Shown: in pieces, positions 1 to 8,761 of the stretch | Layout of the letters: the number at the start of each line of letters is the position of its first letter | Position numbering within the stretch: position 1 is the stretch's first letter | From: CAVQMB01 sp963713445 | Lineage (GTDB): Bacteria > Pseudomonadota > Gammaproteobacteria > Competibacterales > Competibacteraceae | DNA length: 64,000 nt | Direction: 5' to 3' | NCBI GenBank assembly: GCA_963713445.1 | Contig: CAVQMB010000014.1 | Coordinates: 19,275-83,274 of the forward strand | Translations under genes and position numbers: made by a program | The notes under the pieces: model-generated | What the model saw: only the letters and a program-made list of their open reading frames with translations | Databases searched by the model: none | What the model was told of the DNA's origin: nothing

Positions 1-1475
1 TCGGTGCCGCGCACGAATTGACTGATGTCGGTAAATCCTCCATGCACGTGGGCTCGGTCGAAAACAGACCGTGCACGTCGATTGCACGCGGCAACGGTGT
101 GGGCTTCGGTTGAAGTGCCTCTTCGATATCTGCTCTATGGATGTCGTGATGAGACTGCAACGCTTGCCACGACGAGTTAGCCGTTGAAAAGGAGATCAAT
201 GCGTCAACGAGTTTGCCGGCAAGGTCGATGTCGGGTGAATCGTAAGGTCCGATGCGCTCTTGTTTGCCACGCCACGCTTTCGGAATCTTCCAGAAGAATG
301 CTCTCGCCTTTTGATCTTTGCCGTCGCGATTCAGGCGACCGAGGCTGTATGACAGATGGCCACGGTGCCAACTCCGACCATAGCCGATGCGAGGAGACAT
401 CCACCCCTGCCTCGATTACCTGAGTACTGACACAGATTGACCTGGATCGCCCGGCACGGGATTGCCGCCATGTGGCCGACGCTTTACCTCGAAGTCCAGC
501 AACTTTTTCTCATGCTGCTGACGATCCTGACGGCGAAATTGCGCGGTGAGAAGAACCTTGCTTTCAGTTTGCAATACGTCAAGAATCGACCGCGCCATGT
601 CCACCGTGTTGCAAACGATCAGTGACAATGTCCCCGGCTGATGTTCTGACTCAGCAGCAGTGGCAATCTGCTCGGCGAGCGATGCAGTGCTTTTCTTGTC
701 AGGCGTAAACCAGTCATTGGGCGCTTGGCATCACGTAACACCCGTGTCTTTGAATCGTTGCCAAGGGCTGGTCGGCACGGCGTGATTTTGTCCATATTGT
801 CTGTTTTGCGATCGCCGTCGCCAGGAAACGTGTTCCGATGGTGGCGCTCATCCACAAACTCCGGCATGGCCTGACAGTTGGAAAGCGCCTCAGTCTCATC
901 CAGTCCAGCTGAGCTGATGTCCATAAGCCAGGGCCCATCAATTGCACTTCGTCGAACACCCACAAACAGTCGCTGTGCAGCAAGGCAAAGTGGATAGGCC
1001 ACTGATAACGACTCATGCCGTATCCACGCATCAACGCCCTCGACAGCAGCATGTCCTGGGTGCCGATAAGAATCATGTCTTCTTCTGGATGCTCCGCCCA
1101 GGTCTTAAGGTCGCTTTCGCCACCCATCAAGACGTGTACGGAAACCTTGTCGTCACCAACTTCGCCGAGAATGCCAAGGTTTTCCAGCCAGTTCTGGATA
1201 TTCTTGGCCGTCTGCTCCACCAGCACCCGCATGGGCAGGCACCAGACCAGCCGCCTTGGCGTGTCATGAATGATTTCAGCTTCACGACCGCCATCACGCC
1301 ACCCGCGTTTCCATAGCCACGCCAGTGTTACCGCAGCGGTCTTGCCCATTCCCGTCGGCACATCGAGCAACTCAGGCCAGGGCTCTTGCGCGAGGCGGGT
1401 CTGGTAGTCGAAAGGGACGAACCCGGTGGCAGCTTCTTTGCCGAACGCTCTTTTGAAGTGATCTTTAAAAGCCAT
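1..1475 (-). pseudogene. cas3: Frameshifted type I-G (I-U) Cas3 helicase, C-terminus beyond the window
   Basis: The reading frame begins at the ATG at 1475 (MAFKDHFKRAF) and shows a helicase Walker A (PTGMGKT), a DEVQ box (VFDEVQLMG) and the SAT motif (LWMSATIGT). Coding similarity then hops between frames: TRVLRDAKRP near 750, SLIVCNTVDMARSI near 600, GVDVSSHRLWSELAPWPSVIQ near 390, GLFSTEP near 60 and HVHGGFTDISQFV at the left edge. At least five indels are needed to read it through. Type I-G Cas3 unwinds and degrades DNA targeted by Cascade. No cas5, cas6, cas7, cas8 or repeat array is visible in this window. I infer decay, although sequencing indels cannot be excluded. Confidence 0.85.
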
Positions 1476-1892
1476 ATACGGACCCTTTAACTGGACGGCC
1501 ATTGCGGGGTGTGAGCGACCAGCGATACACAATCCGATGCGCCGTAGCAGCCGCACCGGGCACGCGGATCGTGGTTAGCGTGTCGATCAAGTCAGGCAAG
1601 GTTCTGTGTCCCGCTCTGCTTGCGTAGCGGCAAACCGGGATGCCGGACCGGACTTTAAGTTACCCTATAGCTATTATTGATGATCTAAAATAAAAAAATA
1701 GTATGTCTACTGGAAACTTCAAGCTGCCGCGGAATAATCGTGGCGATCGATAGTGGCTCAGAAGTGTTGGAAAGTGGCCGAGGACCGGCGGACTCTTGGT
1801 CCGTGGCGCGTCTCATCGTGAACGTGCAGTCTGGAATGAATGGGGTCAGGTCTATTATTGAAATATCGAATCAGTTGAGCGATGATCGGTGC
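1476..1892. other. Non-coding stretch upstream of cas3
   Basis: I see no convincing gene here. An AT-rich patch at about 1665-1715 could hold the leftward promoter of the cas3 remnant. GGGGTCAGGTCT near 1845 and GGTCAGACCCC near 1895 form an imperfect inverted pair of the kind often found beside Y1 (RAYT/IS200-type) transposase genes, and they flank the transposase scrap that follows. Confidence 0.4.
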
Positions 1893-1949
1893 ATGGTCAG
1901 ACCCCTGCGTATCGAATTCCCCGGCGTGCTGCTCCCGGCCGGGTCATAA
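1893..1949 (+). pseudogene. N-terminal scrap of a REP-associated (Y1) transposase
   Basis: The short frame reads MVRPLRIEFPGVL and then stops. This matches the very conserved N-terminus of a large family of Y1 transposases that usually starts M-A-R-P-L-R-I-E-F-P-G-A. None of the rest of the enzyme follows. It differs from the RAYT gene at 45.9-46.5 kb, so it is a relic of a second transposase lineage. The call rests on 13 residues only. Confidence 0.5.
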
Positions 1950-1967
1950 ACCGGCTCGTTATCGAAT

Positions 1968-2169
1968 GTGCCCGAACCTACGCCAGAGCAGTTCGCCCAG
2001 GCCGTGGTTCGCAAAGGCCTGCGGCCGCCGGTGCCGCCCAAACAGCAGATCACGCTACCGCTGGACCGCGATGTCCTGAACGGGTTCAGGCAGCAAGGCG
2101 AGGATTATCAGTCGCGCCTCAACCCACTGCTGCGCAGCCTACATGGATGCGCAGCACAACGTCCGTTGA
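1968..2169 (+). pseudogene. BrnA-like antitoxin with a C-terminal frameshift
   Basis: From a GTG start the product reads MPEPTPEQFAQAV, then KQQITLPLDRDVLNGFRQQG and YQSRLNPLLR. The last two stretches match the C-terminal DNA-binding part of BrnA/COG3514 antitoxins, which normally end LLRAYM-plus-tail. One extra base near 2138 takes the frame out; reading the next frame restores AYMDAQHNVR and a stop at 2167-2169. No BrnT toxin precedes it. It lies among relics (cas3, transposase scrap), which supports an orphan, decaying module. The toxin partner and the frameshift are inferred from family knowledge. Confidence 0.55.
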
Positions 2170-2189
2170 TGCGCGACATTCAACTGCTG

Positions 2190-2552
2190 TCAATGGCGCG
2201 GCCGCCACAGTTCCAGCTCGACCCGCTCCCACGCGCTGGGGCTGTCACGCAGTGCTTTGATGCGGACCTCCAGCGGCTGGCCCTGATCCAGCAACCGGGC
2301 GATGGGTGCGTTGCCGGTGCGTGGCAGATAACCCAGCTTGCGGCCGCGCCACTCGATGCGGACCGCCAGCGGATCGTAGGGATTGTCCGGTTCGCGCACC
2401 AGCCGCAACGGCTGACCTGGCTTCAGCAGCGGCCAGACCCGTTCGCCCTGGTGATAGCGAAAGCCCGCCAGCGGCAGGCGTTCACCGGTAACGGGCGCAC
2501 GGCGCAGGCAACGACGGGAACGGGACAGCAGCGACGACAGTGAACGGGACAT
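2190..2552 (-). CDS. HIRAN-domain protein
   Basis: This 120-residue protein has a basic N-terminus (MSRSLSSLLSRSRRCLRR) followed by one HIRAN domain: the core LPLAGFRYHQGE, then LRLVREPDNPYDPLAVRIEW and GRKLGYLPRTGNAPIARLLDQG. HIRAN domains bind DNA ends or stalled forks and occur alone or fused to SNF2 helicases. Here nothing is fused to it. It lies 73 bases downstream of a WYL regulator on the same strand and near a dead cas3, so a link to defence or repair is possible but not shown. The ATG at 2552 is the only good start. Confidence 0.75.
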   Translation of the reverse strand: MSRSLSSLLSRSRRCLRRAPVTGERLPLAGFRYHQGERVWPLLKPGQPLRLVREPDNPYDPLAVRIEWRGRKLGYLPRTGNAPIARLLDQGQPLEVRIKALRDSPSAWERVELELWRPRH

Positions 2553-2602
2553 GGCGAACTCCCTGGCTGTGGTTTGACATATAGTCTTTATACGCGGTCA
2601 CT

Positions 2603-2619
2603 GTCTCATTTCGTGAGAC
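2603..2619. promoter_or_regulatory. Small inverted repeat between the WYL and HIRAN genes
   Basis: GTCTCA and TGAGAC are separated by five bases. The repeat sits after the WYL stop and about 50 bases before the HIRAN start, beside an AT-rich TATAAAG sequence on the minus strand that could serve as a -10 region. It could be an operator for the neighbouring regulator or a weak hairpin. This is inference. Confidence 0.3.
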
Positions 2620-2625
2620 TGGGGT

Positions 2626-3594
2626 TCAGTCGTAGTGCGTCGCCGCCTGACGCAACCGCTCGGCGACGCTCTGGCGCAATGGCTCCGGCGCCAGCACTTC
2701 GACCTCGGGGCCGTAGCGGAGAATGTCCATGATCAGCTCGGTGGGATTCCCGTAGGGCACCCGGAGTTCGTAGGCCCCACCGTCCAGAACCCGGCCCTGC
2801 TGCTCGGGATGCCATTGCTCATCGGCCACCCAGCGGGCCTGACGGGCCGAGAACCGCAGCACGGCAATGTGACGGCGGACACCGCCGAAGATGCCATAAC
2901 TGGTGGCGAAATGGTGCGCCAGCGCGTCCGGCGCCAACTCGCGGCTGGCCTCGTGCTGCGACTCCGCGGTGCGAATGCGGTCCAGCGCGAAACTGCGCAG
3001 CGCAGCGCTGCTATGACACCAGGCGTCGAGGTACCAGTTGTCCCGGTAATACGTCAGCCGCTGCGGTGACACGCTGCGTTCGCTGACCTTGTCGCGCTCG
3101 CGGCCGTGGTAGCGCAGCCGCAGCCGGTGGCGCTGCAGCACGGCGCTGGCACAACTGCGGAAAATGTCGGCGGCCACCGAACGCACGGCAATGGAGCTCA
3201 GGTGAACATGCCGGTCAAGGTCGCCAACGGCCAGCCGGTCATGCGCCAGAATCTTTTCGATCCGCTCCCGCAGTGGCTGGATCTCGCGTTCCAGCAAACC
3301 GGGACTAACGCCGGCGAGGATCTGCTGGGCGCACAGCAGACCGTGCAGTTCGGAGGGGTTGAACCACAGCCCCGGCAGCTCGTAGTGGCTGCCGTCGCCG
3401 CGTTGGTAACAGTAGCCGCCACGCTCGCGATCGTAGTGCACTGGCGCGCCCAGATGATCGCGCAACTCGGCGATGTTGCGATACAGCGTGGCACGGGAGC
3501 ACTCCAGTTGCCCGCACAGGGTCTGCACCGTCACTGGATAGCGTGCCTGGCGCAACAGCCGGTCGAGCTGATAAATGCGTTCAAAGCGGTCCAT
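2626..3594 (-). CDS. WYL-domain transcriptional regulator (YafY family)
   Basis: The 322-residue protein starts MDRFERIYQLDRLLRQAR, typical of the family; the frame is open further upstream but that extension looks non-coding. An N-terminal winged helix-turn-helix (residues about 1-60, with LECSRATLYRNIAEL) is followed by a WYL domain (YYRDNWYLDAWC, then SFALDRI) and a C-terminal WCX-like part ending near the stop. WYL regulators sense nucleic-acid-like ligands and often control CRISPR, phage-defence or repair genes. Its position next to a type I-G cas3 relic fits that. An AT-rich TATTAT on the minus strand near 3665 is a possible promoter element. Confidence 0.85.
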   Translation of the reverse strand: MDRFERIYQLDRLLRQARYPVTVQTLCGQLECSRATLYRNIAELRDHLGAPVHYDRERGGYCYQRGDGSHYELPGLWFNPSELHGLLCAQQILAGVSPGLLEREIQPLRERIEKILAHDRLAVGDLDRHVHLSSIAVRSVAADIFRSCASAVLQRHRLRLRYHGRERDKVSERSVSPQRLTYYRDNWYLDAWCHSSAALRSFALDRIRTAESQHEASRELAPDALAHHFATSYGIFGGVRRHIAVLRFSARQARWVADEQWHPEQQGRVLDGGAYELRVPYGNPTELIMDILRYGPEVEVLAPEPLRQSVAERLRQAATHYD

Positions 3595-3779
3595 CGACCA
3601 CCGAAGATACCGGTTTTCCGCCAACTTAGCGCAGTTGCCGCAGCAACGCCAGCCGGTGGGAATATAATAGTGTCTGGTGGCCGTACCCGCCTTATTCCGA
3701 ATTTTCGTGGCGCGCAATGACGCCAACGAGCAGGAAAGCGTAGTGCCTTACGATCCCGCTGCAGGCTGAGCCACCGGCG
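3595..3779. other. Intergenic region between the tau transporter and the WYL gene
   Basis: No gene is seen. It lies between the end of the tauC-like gene and the start of the WYL gene, both on the minus strand, and should carry the WYL promoter. I find no strong terminator hairpin. Confidence 0.4.
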
Positions 3780-4652
3780 CTATACCTGGCCTTTCCAGGG
3801 CACCACCAGATGCTCGATATAGCGCATGAACAGATCGAAGACGTAGGCGATCACGCCGATGACCAGTATGCCGACGATCACAACAGGCGTGTTCAGGAAA
3901 TTGGCCGCTGTCAGCACCATGTGACCGATACCGACGCTGGCGGCCACCATCTCCGCGGCGACCAGCGTGGTCCAGCCGAATCCGATGCCCACCCGCATAC
4001 CGGTCAGGATCTCGGGCAGCGCGCCTTTCAGGATCACGTGCCAGAGCACCTGCCAGCGCGTTGCACCTAGCGAATAGGCCACCTGGATCTGTTCGATGGC
4101 GACCGAACGCACGCCGGCGCGGGTGTTGAGCACAATCGGCGCGAACACCGCAAGATAGATCAGCACGATCTTCTGGACCTCGCCGATCCCCAACCAGATG
4201 ATGGTGAGCGGCAGATAGGCCAGCGGCGGTATGGGACGGTAAAACTCGACCATGGGATCGAAGATGCCGCGCGCGATGCGGTTGACGCCCATGGCGATGC
4301 CGGTGGGGACGGCGAATAAGGCCGCGAAAAAGAACGCCCCGAAAACACGCCAGAGACTCCAGCCGACGTGTCCCAGCAACGTATCGCCGGCATAGCTGGT
4401 ATTCCACAGGCTGATCAGCCGATGCGCAACCACGCCCGGCCCCGGCAGAAACAGCGGCGACACCCAGCCCAATCCGGTTACCAGCAACCACAGCGCGAAC
4501 AATGTGATGACGGTCACGACACTGATATACAGGCTGCGCCCCTGACCCGGGGCCCCGTAGACCTGCACCTCGGCACCATTTTGTCGGCTCCGCGGGCGCG
4601 CGGCCCGCCCGCCACCGGCCGTATCCGGAACGATATCGTCTCGTGCTGCCAT
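3780..4652 (-). CDS. tauC: Taurine/sulfonate ABC transporter permease
   Basis: This is a 290-residue integral membrane protein with about six hydrophobic segments, beginning VVTVITLFALWLLVTGLGW. The permease-ATPase contact loop is present (RSVAIEQIQVAYSLGATRWQVLWHVILKGALPEIL, with the EAA-like A-x-x-LGA core). The conserved FLPGPGVV and PIPPLAYLPL stretches are typical of TauC/SsuC. It would form the inner-membrane channel for taurine or another sulfonate. The gene starts four bases after the tauB stop and is the last gene of the operon. TauC and SsuC are hard to separate by sequence alone. Confidence 0.85.
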   Translation of the reverse strand: MAARDDIVPDTAGGGRAARPRSRQNGAEVQVYGAPGQGRSLYISVVTVITLFALWLLVTGLGWVSPLFLPGPGVVAHRLISLWNTSYAGDTLLGHVGWSLWRVFGAFFFAALFAVPTGIAMGVNRIARGIFDPMVEFYRPIPPLAYLPLTIIWLGIGEVQKIVLIYLAVFAPIVLNTRAGVRSVAIEQIQVAYSLGATRWQVLWHVILKGALPEILTGMRVGIGFGWTTLVAAEMVAASVGIGHMVLTAANFLNTPVVIVGILVIGVIAYVFDLFMRYIEHLVVPWKGQV

Positions 4653-4656
4653 TGGC

Positions 4657-5442
4657 TCAGGCCTCCTCGTGCTGACCCTGGATTATCCGCAGCACGTCCT
4701 CGCGGGCCTCGATAAACGCCGGATCAGATTTGATGGCGCGGGCATCGCGGGTCTCGATATAGCGGCGGCAGAAATCGTAGTCGCGCACTTCAACCACCCG
4801 ACCGGGGCTCGGCGACATCACCAGCAGACGGTTGCCCATGAACAAGGCCTCTTCGACGCTGTGGGTGATGAAGAACACCGTCTTGTGGGTCTCGTTCCAG
4901 ACATCGAGAATCAGCGTCTGCAGATTTTCACGGGTGAACGCATCGAGCGCGCCCAGTGGTTCATCCATCAGCAGCACGGCCGGCTCGTTGGCTAACGCCC
5001 GTGCCAGCCCCACGCGCTGTTGCATGCCGCCCGAAAGCTTGTACACGTCGTGATGACTGAAACTCTCCAGACCGACCAACCCGAGATAGCGCCGGGCGAT
5101 CTGGTGGCGTGCCTTTTTGGCCATGCCACGCAACCGCGGGCCAAACGCGACGTTATCGATCACGTTCAGCCAGGGCAGCAATGCGTGCTTTTGGAATACC
5201 ACGCCGCGATCGCGTCCCGGTCCCTGGACCGGCTGACCGTCGAGCAGGATACGCCCGGCGCTGGGGTGCATGAAGCCAGCCAGCAGCTTGAGCAAAGTGG
5301 TCTTGCCGCAACCGGACGAGCCCAGCGCTACGGTGAAATCCTGATCGCGGATGGTGTAGTTGACATCGTGGAGAGCCGTCACCGATAAACCGTTGGGCAC
5401 TCCGAAAACCATCGAAACATTGTCTATCACAAGCGTGGTCAT
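4657..5442 (-). CDS. tauB: Taurine/sulfonate ABC transporter ATP-binding protein
   Basis: The 261-residue ATPase has a complete nucleotide-binding domain: Walker A GSSGCGKTT at about residue 42, Q-loop VVFQKHALLPW, signature LSGGMQQRVGLARAL, Walker B VLLMDEPLGALD and the switch histidine in FFITHSVEEA. The LPWLNVIDNVAFG stretch is characteristic of the nitrate/taurine/sulfonate subfamily. It powers the TauC-like permease encoded just downstream. The substrate cannot be fixed from the ATPase; the linked binding protein points to taurine. Confidence 0.88.
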   Translation of the reverse strand: MTTLVIDNVSMVFGVPNGLSVTALHDVNYTIRDQDFTVALGSSGCGKTTLLKLLAGFMHPSAGRILLDGQPVQGPGRDRGVVFQKHALLPWLNVIDNVAFGPRLRGMAKKARHQIARRYLGLVGLESFSHHDVYKLSGGMQQRVGLARALANEPAVLLMDEPLGALDAFTRENLQTLILDVWNETHKTVFFITHSVEEALFMGNRLLVMSPSPGRVVEVRDYDFCRRYIETRDARAIKSDPAFIEAREDVLRIIQGQHEEA

Positions 5443-5516
5443 AACCGGTGGCTTTGGCGCAGGCTGAAAAATGGCGGCAAACGCCGCCGGCGAAGAGCAT
5501 ACGAGTCACCCAGGGA

Positions 5517-5545
5517 GCGGAAGGCGGCGTCACGCCGCCTTCCGC
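5517..5545. promoter_or_regulatory. Intercistronic hairpin between tauA and tauB
   Basis: A perfect 13-base stem (GCGGAAGGCGGCG with its complement) closes a three-base loop right after the tauA stop. There is no U-run. Such hairpins in binding-protein transporter operons typically protect the upstream binding-protein mRNA or attenuate the downstream genes, giving more binding protein than ATPase. The role is inferred; the hairpin is plain in the sequence. Confidence 0.7.
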
Positions 5546-5551
5546 TGAGAG

Positions 5552-6556
5552 TCACTGGCCGAGGGCCTTGTTCACCCACTGGGTGGTGACCGTCGAGCCG
5601 TAGTCGGACAACACATTGCTGACCTCGCCGCGATCCTTGAGGAACTTCGAGCTGATTGCCATGCTCTTGGCGGCACCACCGCCGAGCCAGGTCTTGGAGG
5701 CCTGCTGCTTCAGGTCAGGAAACACATAGCCCTTGAGAACATGCGGCACGTCCTTGGGATTTGCACCGTTGAGCTGGGTGATCTTCTTCACCATCGCCGA
5801 ATCCGGTGTCCAGGCCTGCGGGTTCTTCAGGTATTTCTCGTAATACTCACCGAGTACCTTCACAAACTTGGTCATGAATTCCGGGTGAGCCTTGGCCCAG
5901 TTCTTGTCGACCGCCAGGCCGTCGAAGGTGCAGATCTGTGATTTCTGACAGATCTGACCGGAGGTGATGAAAACCTTACCGGTGCGCTTGATCCGGCTCA
6001 GCGCGGGATCCCACACGAAGGCACCATCGATGTCGCCGCGCGCCCACGCTGCGGCGATGGCATCGGGCTGCATGTCGAGCACCTTGGCCTTTACGCCCCA
6101 CTGCTTCAGCGCGTAATAGAGATCGAGATCCGAGGTGGAGCCGACCGGAACACCGACCGGTTTGCCAGCGAGATCCTTGGGCTGGGTGACGCCTGAGCCG
6201 TTGCGCACCACCAGTTCCTCGTTCGACCCGATACCTTCAAGGATCCAGAACAACTGGGCCGGCACGCCATTGGTAACGGCCGCGGCCAGCGGCACTGAAC
6301 CGACACTGGTGATCTGCACGGCACCCGACGCGAGCGCCTTGATCGCCTGGGAGCCGGAGCTGAACTGATGCCAGTCGATGGTGTAGCCGGTGGCCTTGGA
6401 AAACGCCTTGTCGGCAATAGCGACCTTCCAGGGATTGACCATCAACTGATAGCCGATGCTGACGTGGCCGCCGGCGGCCAGGGCGAGTGCCGGTACGGCA
6501 ACTGCCGCCGCCAGTGCCGCTACCAGAAATCGTCGGATGCGGATGATTGTCTTCAC
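5552..6556 (-). CDS. tauA: Taurine/sulfonate ABC transporter periplasmic binding protein
   Basis: The 334-residue protein starts at a GTG behind a GGAGG and has a signal peptide (MKTIIRIRR, hydrophobic core, cleavage after ALALAAG). The mature part has the TauA/SsuA fold signatures: IGYQLMVNPWKVAIADKAF, SGSQAIKALASGAVQI, GSNEELVVRNGSG and YALKQWGVKAKVL. It captures the sulfonate in the periplasm and hands it to TauC. It is the first gene of the operon. No TauD dioxygenase or SsuD monooxygenase follows, so the sulfonate must be broken down by enzymes encoded elsewhere. Confidence 0.85.
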   Translation of the reverse strand: MKTIIRIRRFLVAALAAAVAVPALALAAGGHVSIGYQLMVNPWKVAIADKAFSKATGYTIDWHQFSSGSQAIKALASGAVQITSVGSVPLAAAVTNGVPAQLFWILEGIGSNEELVVRNGSGVTQPKDLAGKPVGVPVGSTSDLDLYYALKQWGVKAKVLDMQPDAIAAAWARGDIDGAFVWDPALSRIKRTGKVFITSGQICQKSQICTFDGLAVDKNWAKAHPEFMTKFVKVLGEYYEKYLKNPQAWTPDSAMVKKITQLNGANPKDVPHVLKGYVFPDLKQQASKTWLGGGAAKSMAISSKFLKDRGEVSNVLSDYGSTVTTQWVNKALGQ

Positions 6557-6805
6557 GGTTACCCTCCTCCACGTGAGTGGTTGTACGCGGTCACCATGAC
6601 GTGTCCATTCACCGTCGAAACAAGCTGTGGGCCGGCGCTCCGTGCTGGTTCTCGCTGTTGCCGCTCATGGTGACCAGCCCTACCGCCGCCCGACTTGGCG
6701 TCGCGCTGACGATAGCTATTTAAAATAGGGTCTTGGTAATGGATTGTATAGTTACAGTTTTGGCGGGAATACTGGGCCAGTAGCAATGCTGGCCTGACCA
6801 CGGGC
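6557..6805. promoter_or_regulatory. tauABC upstream region
   Basis: This 249-base gap between the polX stop and the tauA start is AT-richer than its surroundings around 6715-6765, where minus-strand TATACAAT and TATTTTAAAT sequences could be -10 elements. It should contain the tau promoter. I see no gene and no clear Cbl/CysB-type operator. Confidence 0.4.
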
Positions 6806-8566
6806 CTATGACGGCGGGCCCGAGGTTGGCGATGCGCTATCCCGCCGGGCACTGCTGAGTAACCTGCGCAGCTCGGCCAGCGGCCGCGTGTTGAGCACGT
6901 CTTTGGGTTCCAGCCAGCCGCGCCGGGCCTGGCCGATGCCGAAGCGCAGGTTGTCGAAGTCGGTCAGCGCATGGGCGTCGGAGTCGATAGCCACCAGCAC
7001 GCCCTCCTCACGGGCCTGCTGGCAGTAGACAGCGAGCAGGTCGAGCCGCTCCGGGTGGGCGTTGAGTTCGAGGAAGCAACCGCGCTCGCGGGCGTGGCGG
7101 ATCAGCCGGGTCATATCGACATCGTAGGGCTCACGCTCGCCGAGCCGTCGTCCGCTGGGGTGCGCCAGCAGGGTGAAATACGGGTCGTCCATGGCCCGGA
7201 GAATGCGCCGGGTCTGTTGTGCCCGGCTCAGCCCGAAGCGGCTGTGGACCGCACCGATGACGAAATCCAGCTGCCCAAGCACGTTATCCGGCAGATCCAG
7301 GCTGCCGTCTTCCAGAATATCGCACTCGATGCCCTTGAGCAGCGTCAGGTCGTGCAACTCCTCGTTAAGCCGGTCGATTTCCTCGACCTGCCGCAACAGC
7401 CGGCGGCTGTCGAGGCCGTGGACCATGGCAAGGCGGCGGGAATGATCGGTAATCCCCAGATATTCGAAGCCGCGCCGGCGTGCCTCAGCAGCCAGTTCGG
7501 CGAGGCTGGCACGACCATCGGTGGCAGTGGTATGGGCGTGCAGATCACCGCGCAGATTGGCCAGCTTCACCAGGTCGGGCAACTGGCCGTTGCGCGCAGC
7601 CTCGATCTCGCCCCGGTTCTCGCGCAGCTCGGGCTCAATATAGGCCAGCCCCAGTGCCTTGAAGATCGACTCTTCGGTATCGCCGGCAATGCGTTTTTCC
7701 CCCTTGTAGAGGCCGTACTCGTTGACCTTGAGCCCGCGGCGCTGGGCAATCTGGCGCACCGCGATGTTGTGGGCCCGGGAACCGGTGAAGTAATACATAG
7801 CCGCACCGAAGCTGACCGCCGGCACCACCCGCAGATCCACCTGTAAGCCCGATTTCAGCACCACGCTGGCCCGGGTACCGCCCTGCGCCAGCACTTCGGC
7901 GACCTCATCGTATCCGACGAAGCGCTGCACCACCGGCCGCCCTTCAGAGGCGATCACCAGGATATCGAGATCGCCAACGGTGTCGCGGCAGCGGCGGAAG
8001 CTCCCGGCCACCTCAACCCGATCGACCCCGGTTCCAGCGCGCAGATACCGGGCCAGCGACTCCGCGTATTGCGCGGCCGTGGCCAGCTTGAAACGGTGAC
8101 CGGTGTCGCTGTGCGCCTGCAAAGCCTCAAGAATGCGGGTTTCCATTTTTGCGCCGAAACCGGACAATTCCCGTACCCGCCCGTCGCGTGCGGCCCGCTC
8201 CAGTTGCTCCAGGGTGTGAATATCGAGTTCGTGATACAGGGCCTGTACCCGTTTCGGGCCCAGCCCCGGTAGTTGCAGCAATTCAGTCAGTTCGTGCGGA
8301 ACCTGCTGGCGCAGCTTTGCCAGCGTTCGGCACTGGCCAGTGTCGAGGATTTCCCCGATCTTGGCCGCCAGGTCTTTGCCAATACCGGGCAATCCCGAAA
8401 GGTCCGGGTGCTGCCGGCGATAGTCGCCGATGTCCCCGCCCAGTGCCCGCAGGGTGCGGGCGGCGTTACGATAGGCGCGAATGCGGAACGGGTTGTCGCC
8501 CTGTACATCCAGCAGGTCGGCGATCTCATCGAAGATCCGGGCGACGTCTTCGTTATGGACCGGCAT
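6806..8566 (-). CDS. polX: DNA polymerase/3'-5' exonuclease PolX
   Basis: At 586 residues it has the full bacterial PolX layout. Two helix-hairpin-helix motifs (LPGIGKDLAAKI and LPGLGPKRVQALY) come first, then the polymerase-beta palm with GSFRRCRDTVGDLDILV carrying the metal-binding acidic residues, then a C-terminal PHP domain (DLHAHTTATDG, GITDHS, GIECDIL, AHPSG). PolX fills short gaps in base-excision repair, and its PHP domain supplies exonuclease and AP-endonuclease activity. It stands alone and is not in an obvious operon. Confidence 0.92.
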   Translation of the reverse strand: MPVHNEDVARIFDEIADLLDVQGDNPFRIRAYRNAARTLRALGGDIGDYRRQHPDLSGLPGIGKDLAAKIGEILDTGQCRTLAKLRQQVPHELTELLQLPGLGPKRVQALYHELDIHTLEQLERAARDGRVRELSGFGAKMETRILEALQAHSDTGHRFKLATAAQYAESLARYLRAGTGVDRVEVAGSFRRCRDTVGDLDILVIASEGRPVVQRFVGYDEVAEVLAQGGTRASVVLKSGLQVDLRVVPAVSFGAAMYYFTGSRAHNIAVRQIAQRRGLKVNEYGLYKGEKRIAGDTEESIFKALGLAYIEPELRENRGEIEAARNGQLPDLVKLANLRGDLHAHTTATDGRASLAELAAEARRRGFEYLGITDHSRRLAMVHGLDSRRLLRQVEEIDRLNEELHDLTLLKGIECDILEDGSLDLPDNVLGQLDFVIGAVHSRFGLSRAQQTRRILRAMDDPYFTLLAHPSGRRLGEREPYDVDMTRLIRHARERGCFLELNAHPERLDLLAVYCQQAREEGVLVAIDSDAHALTDFDNLRFGIGQARRGWLEPKDVLNTRPLAELRRLLSSARRDSASPTSGPPS

Positions 8567-8761
8567 CGTCAGCCTTGAGACAGATCACCGGATTCAGCCT
8601 GGCCATCTTCCGGGCCAGGCCGGGCGGTGGCCGAAACCACGCACGCCGATGGCGGCCTGGTGGAGAAAATGTTCCCGGGTCGCCGCTGACGGGGTCGGCT
8701 CGGATGCAGTCATACCACTCAACTGTAGCCCGCAATCGGCCTAAAGCAACCGCCCACCACA

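Noticed and set aside
8567..8761. A small leftward ORF from 8712 (MTASEPTPSAATREH...)
   Set aside because: It is only 39 codons with no ribosome site or recognised family; chance cannot be excluded, so no feature is claimed.
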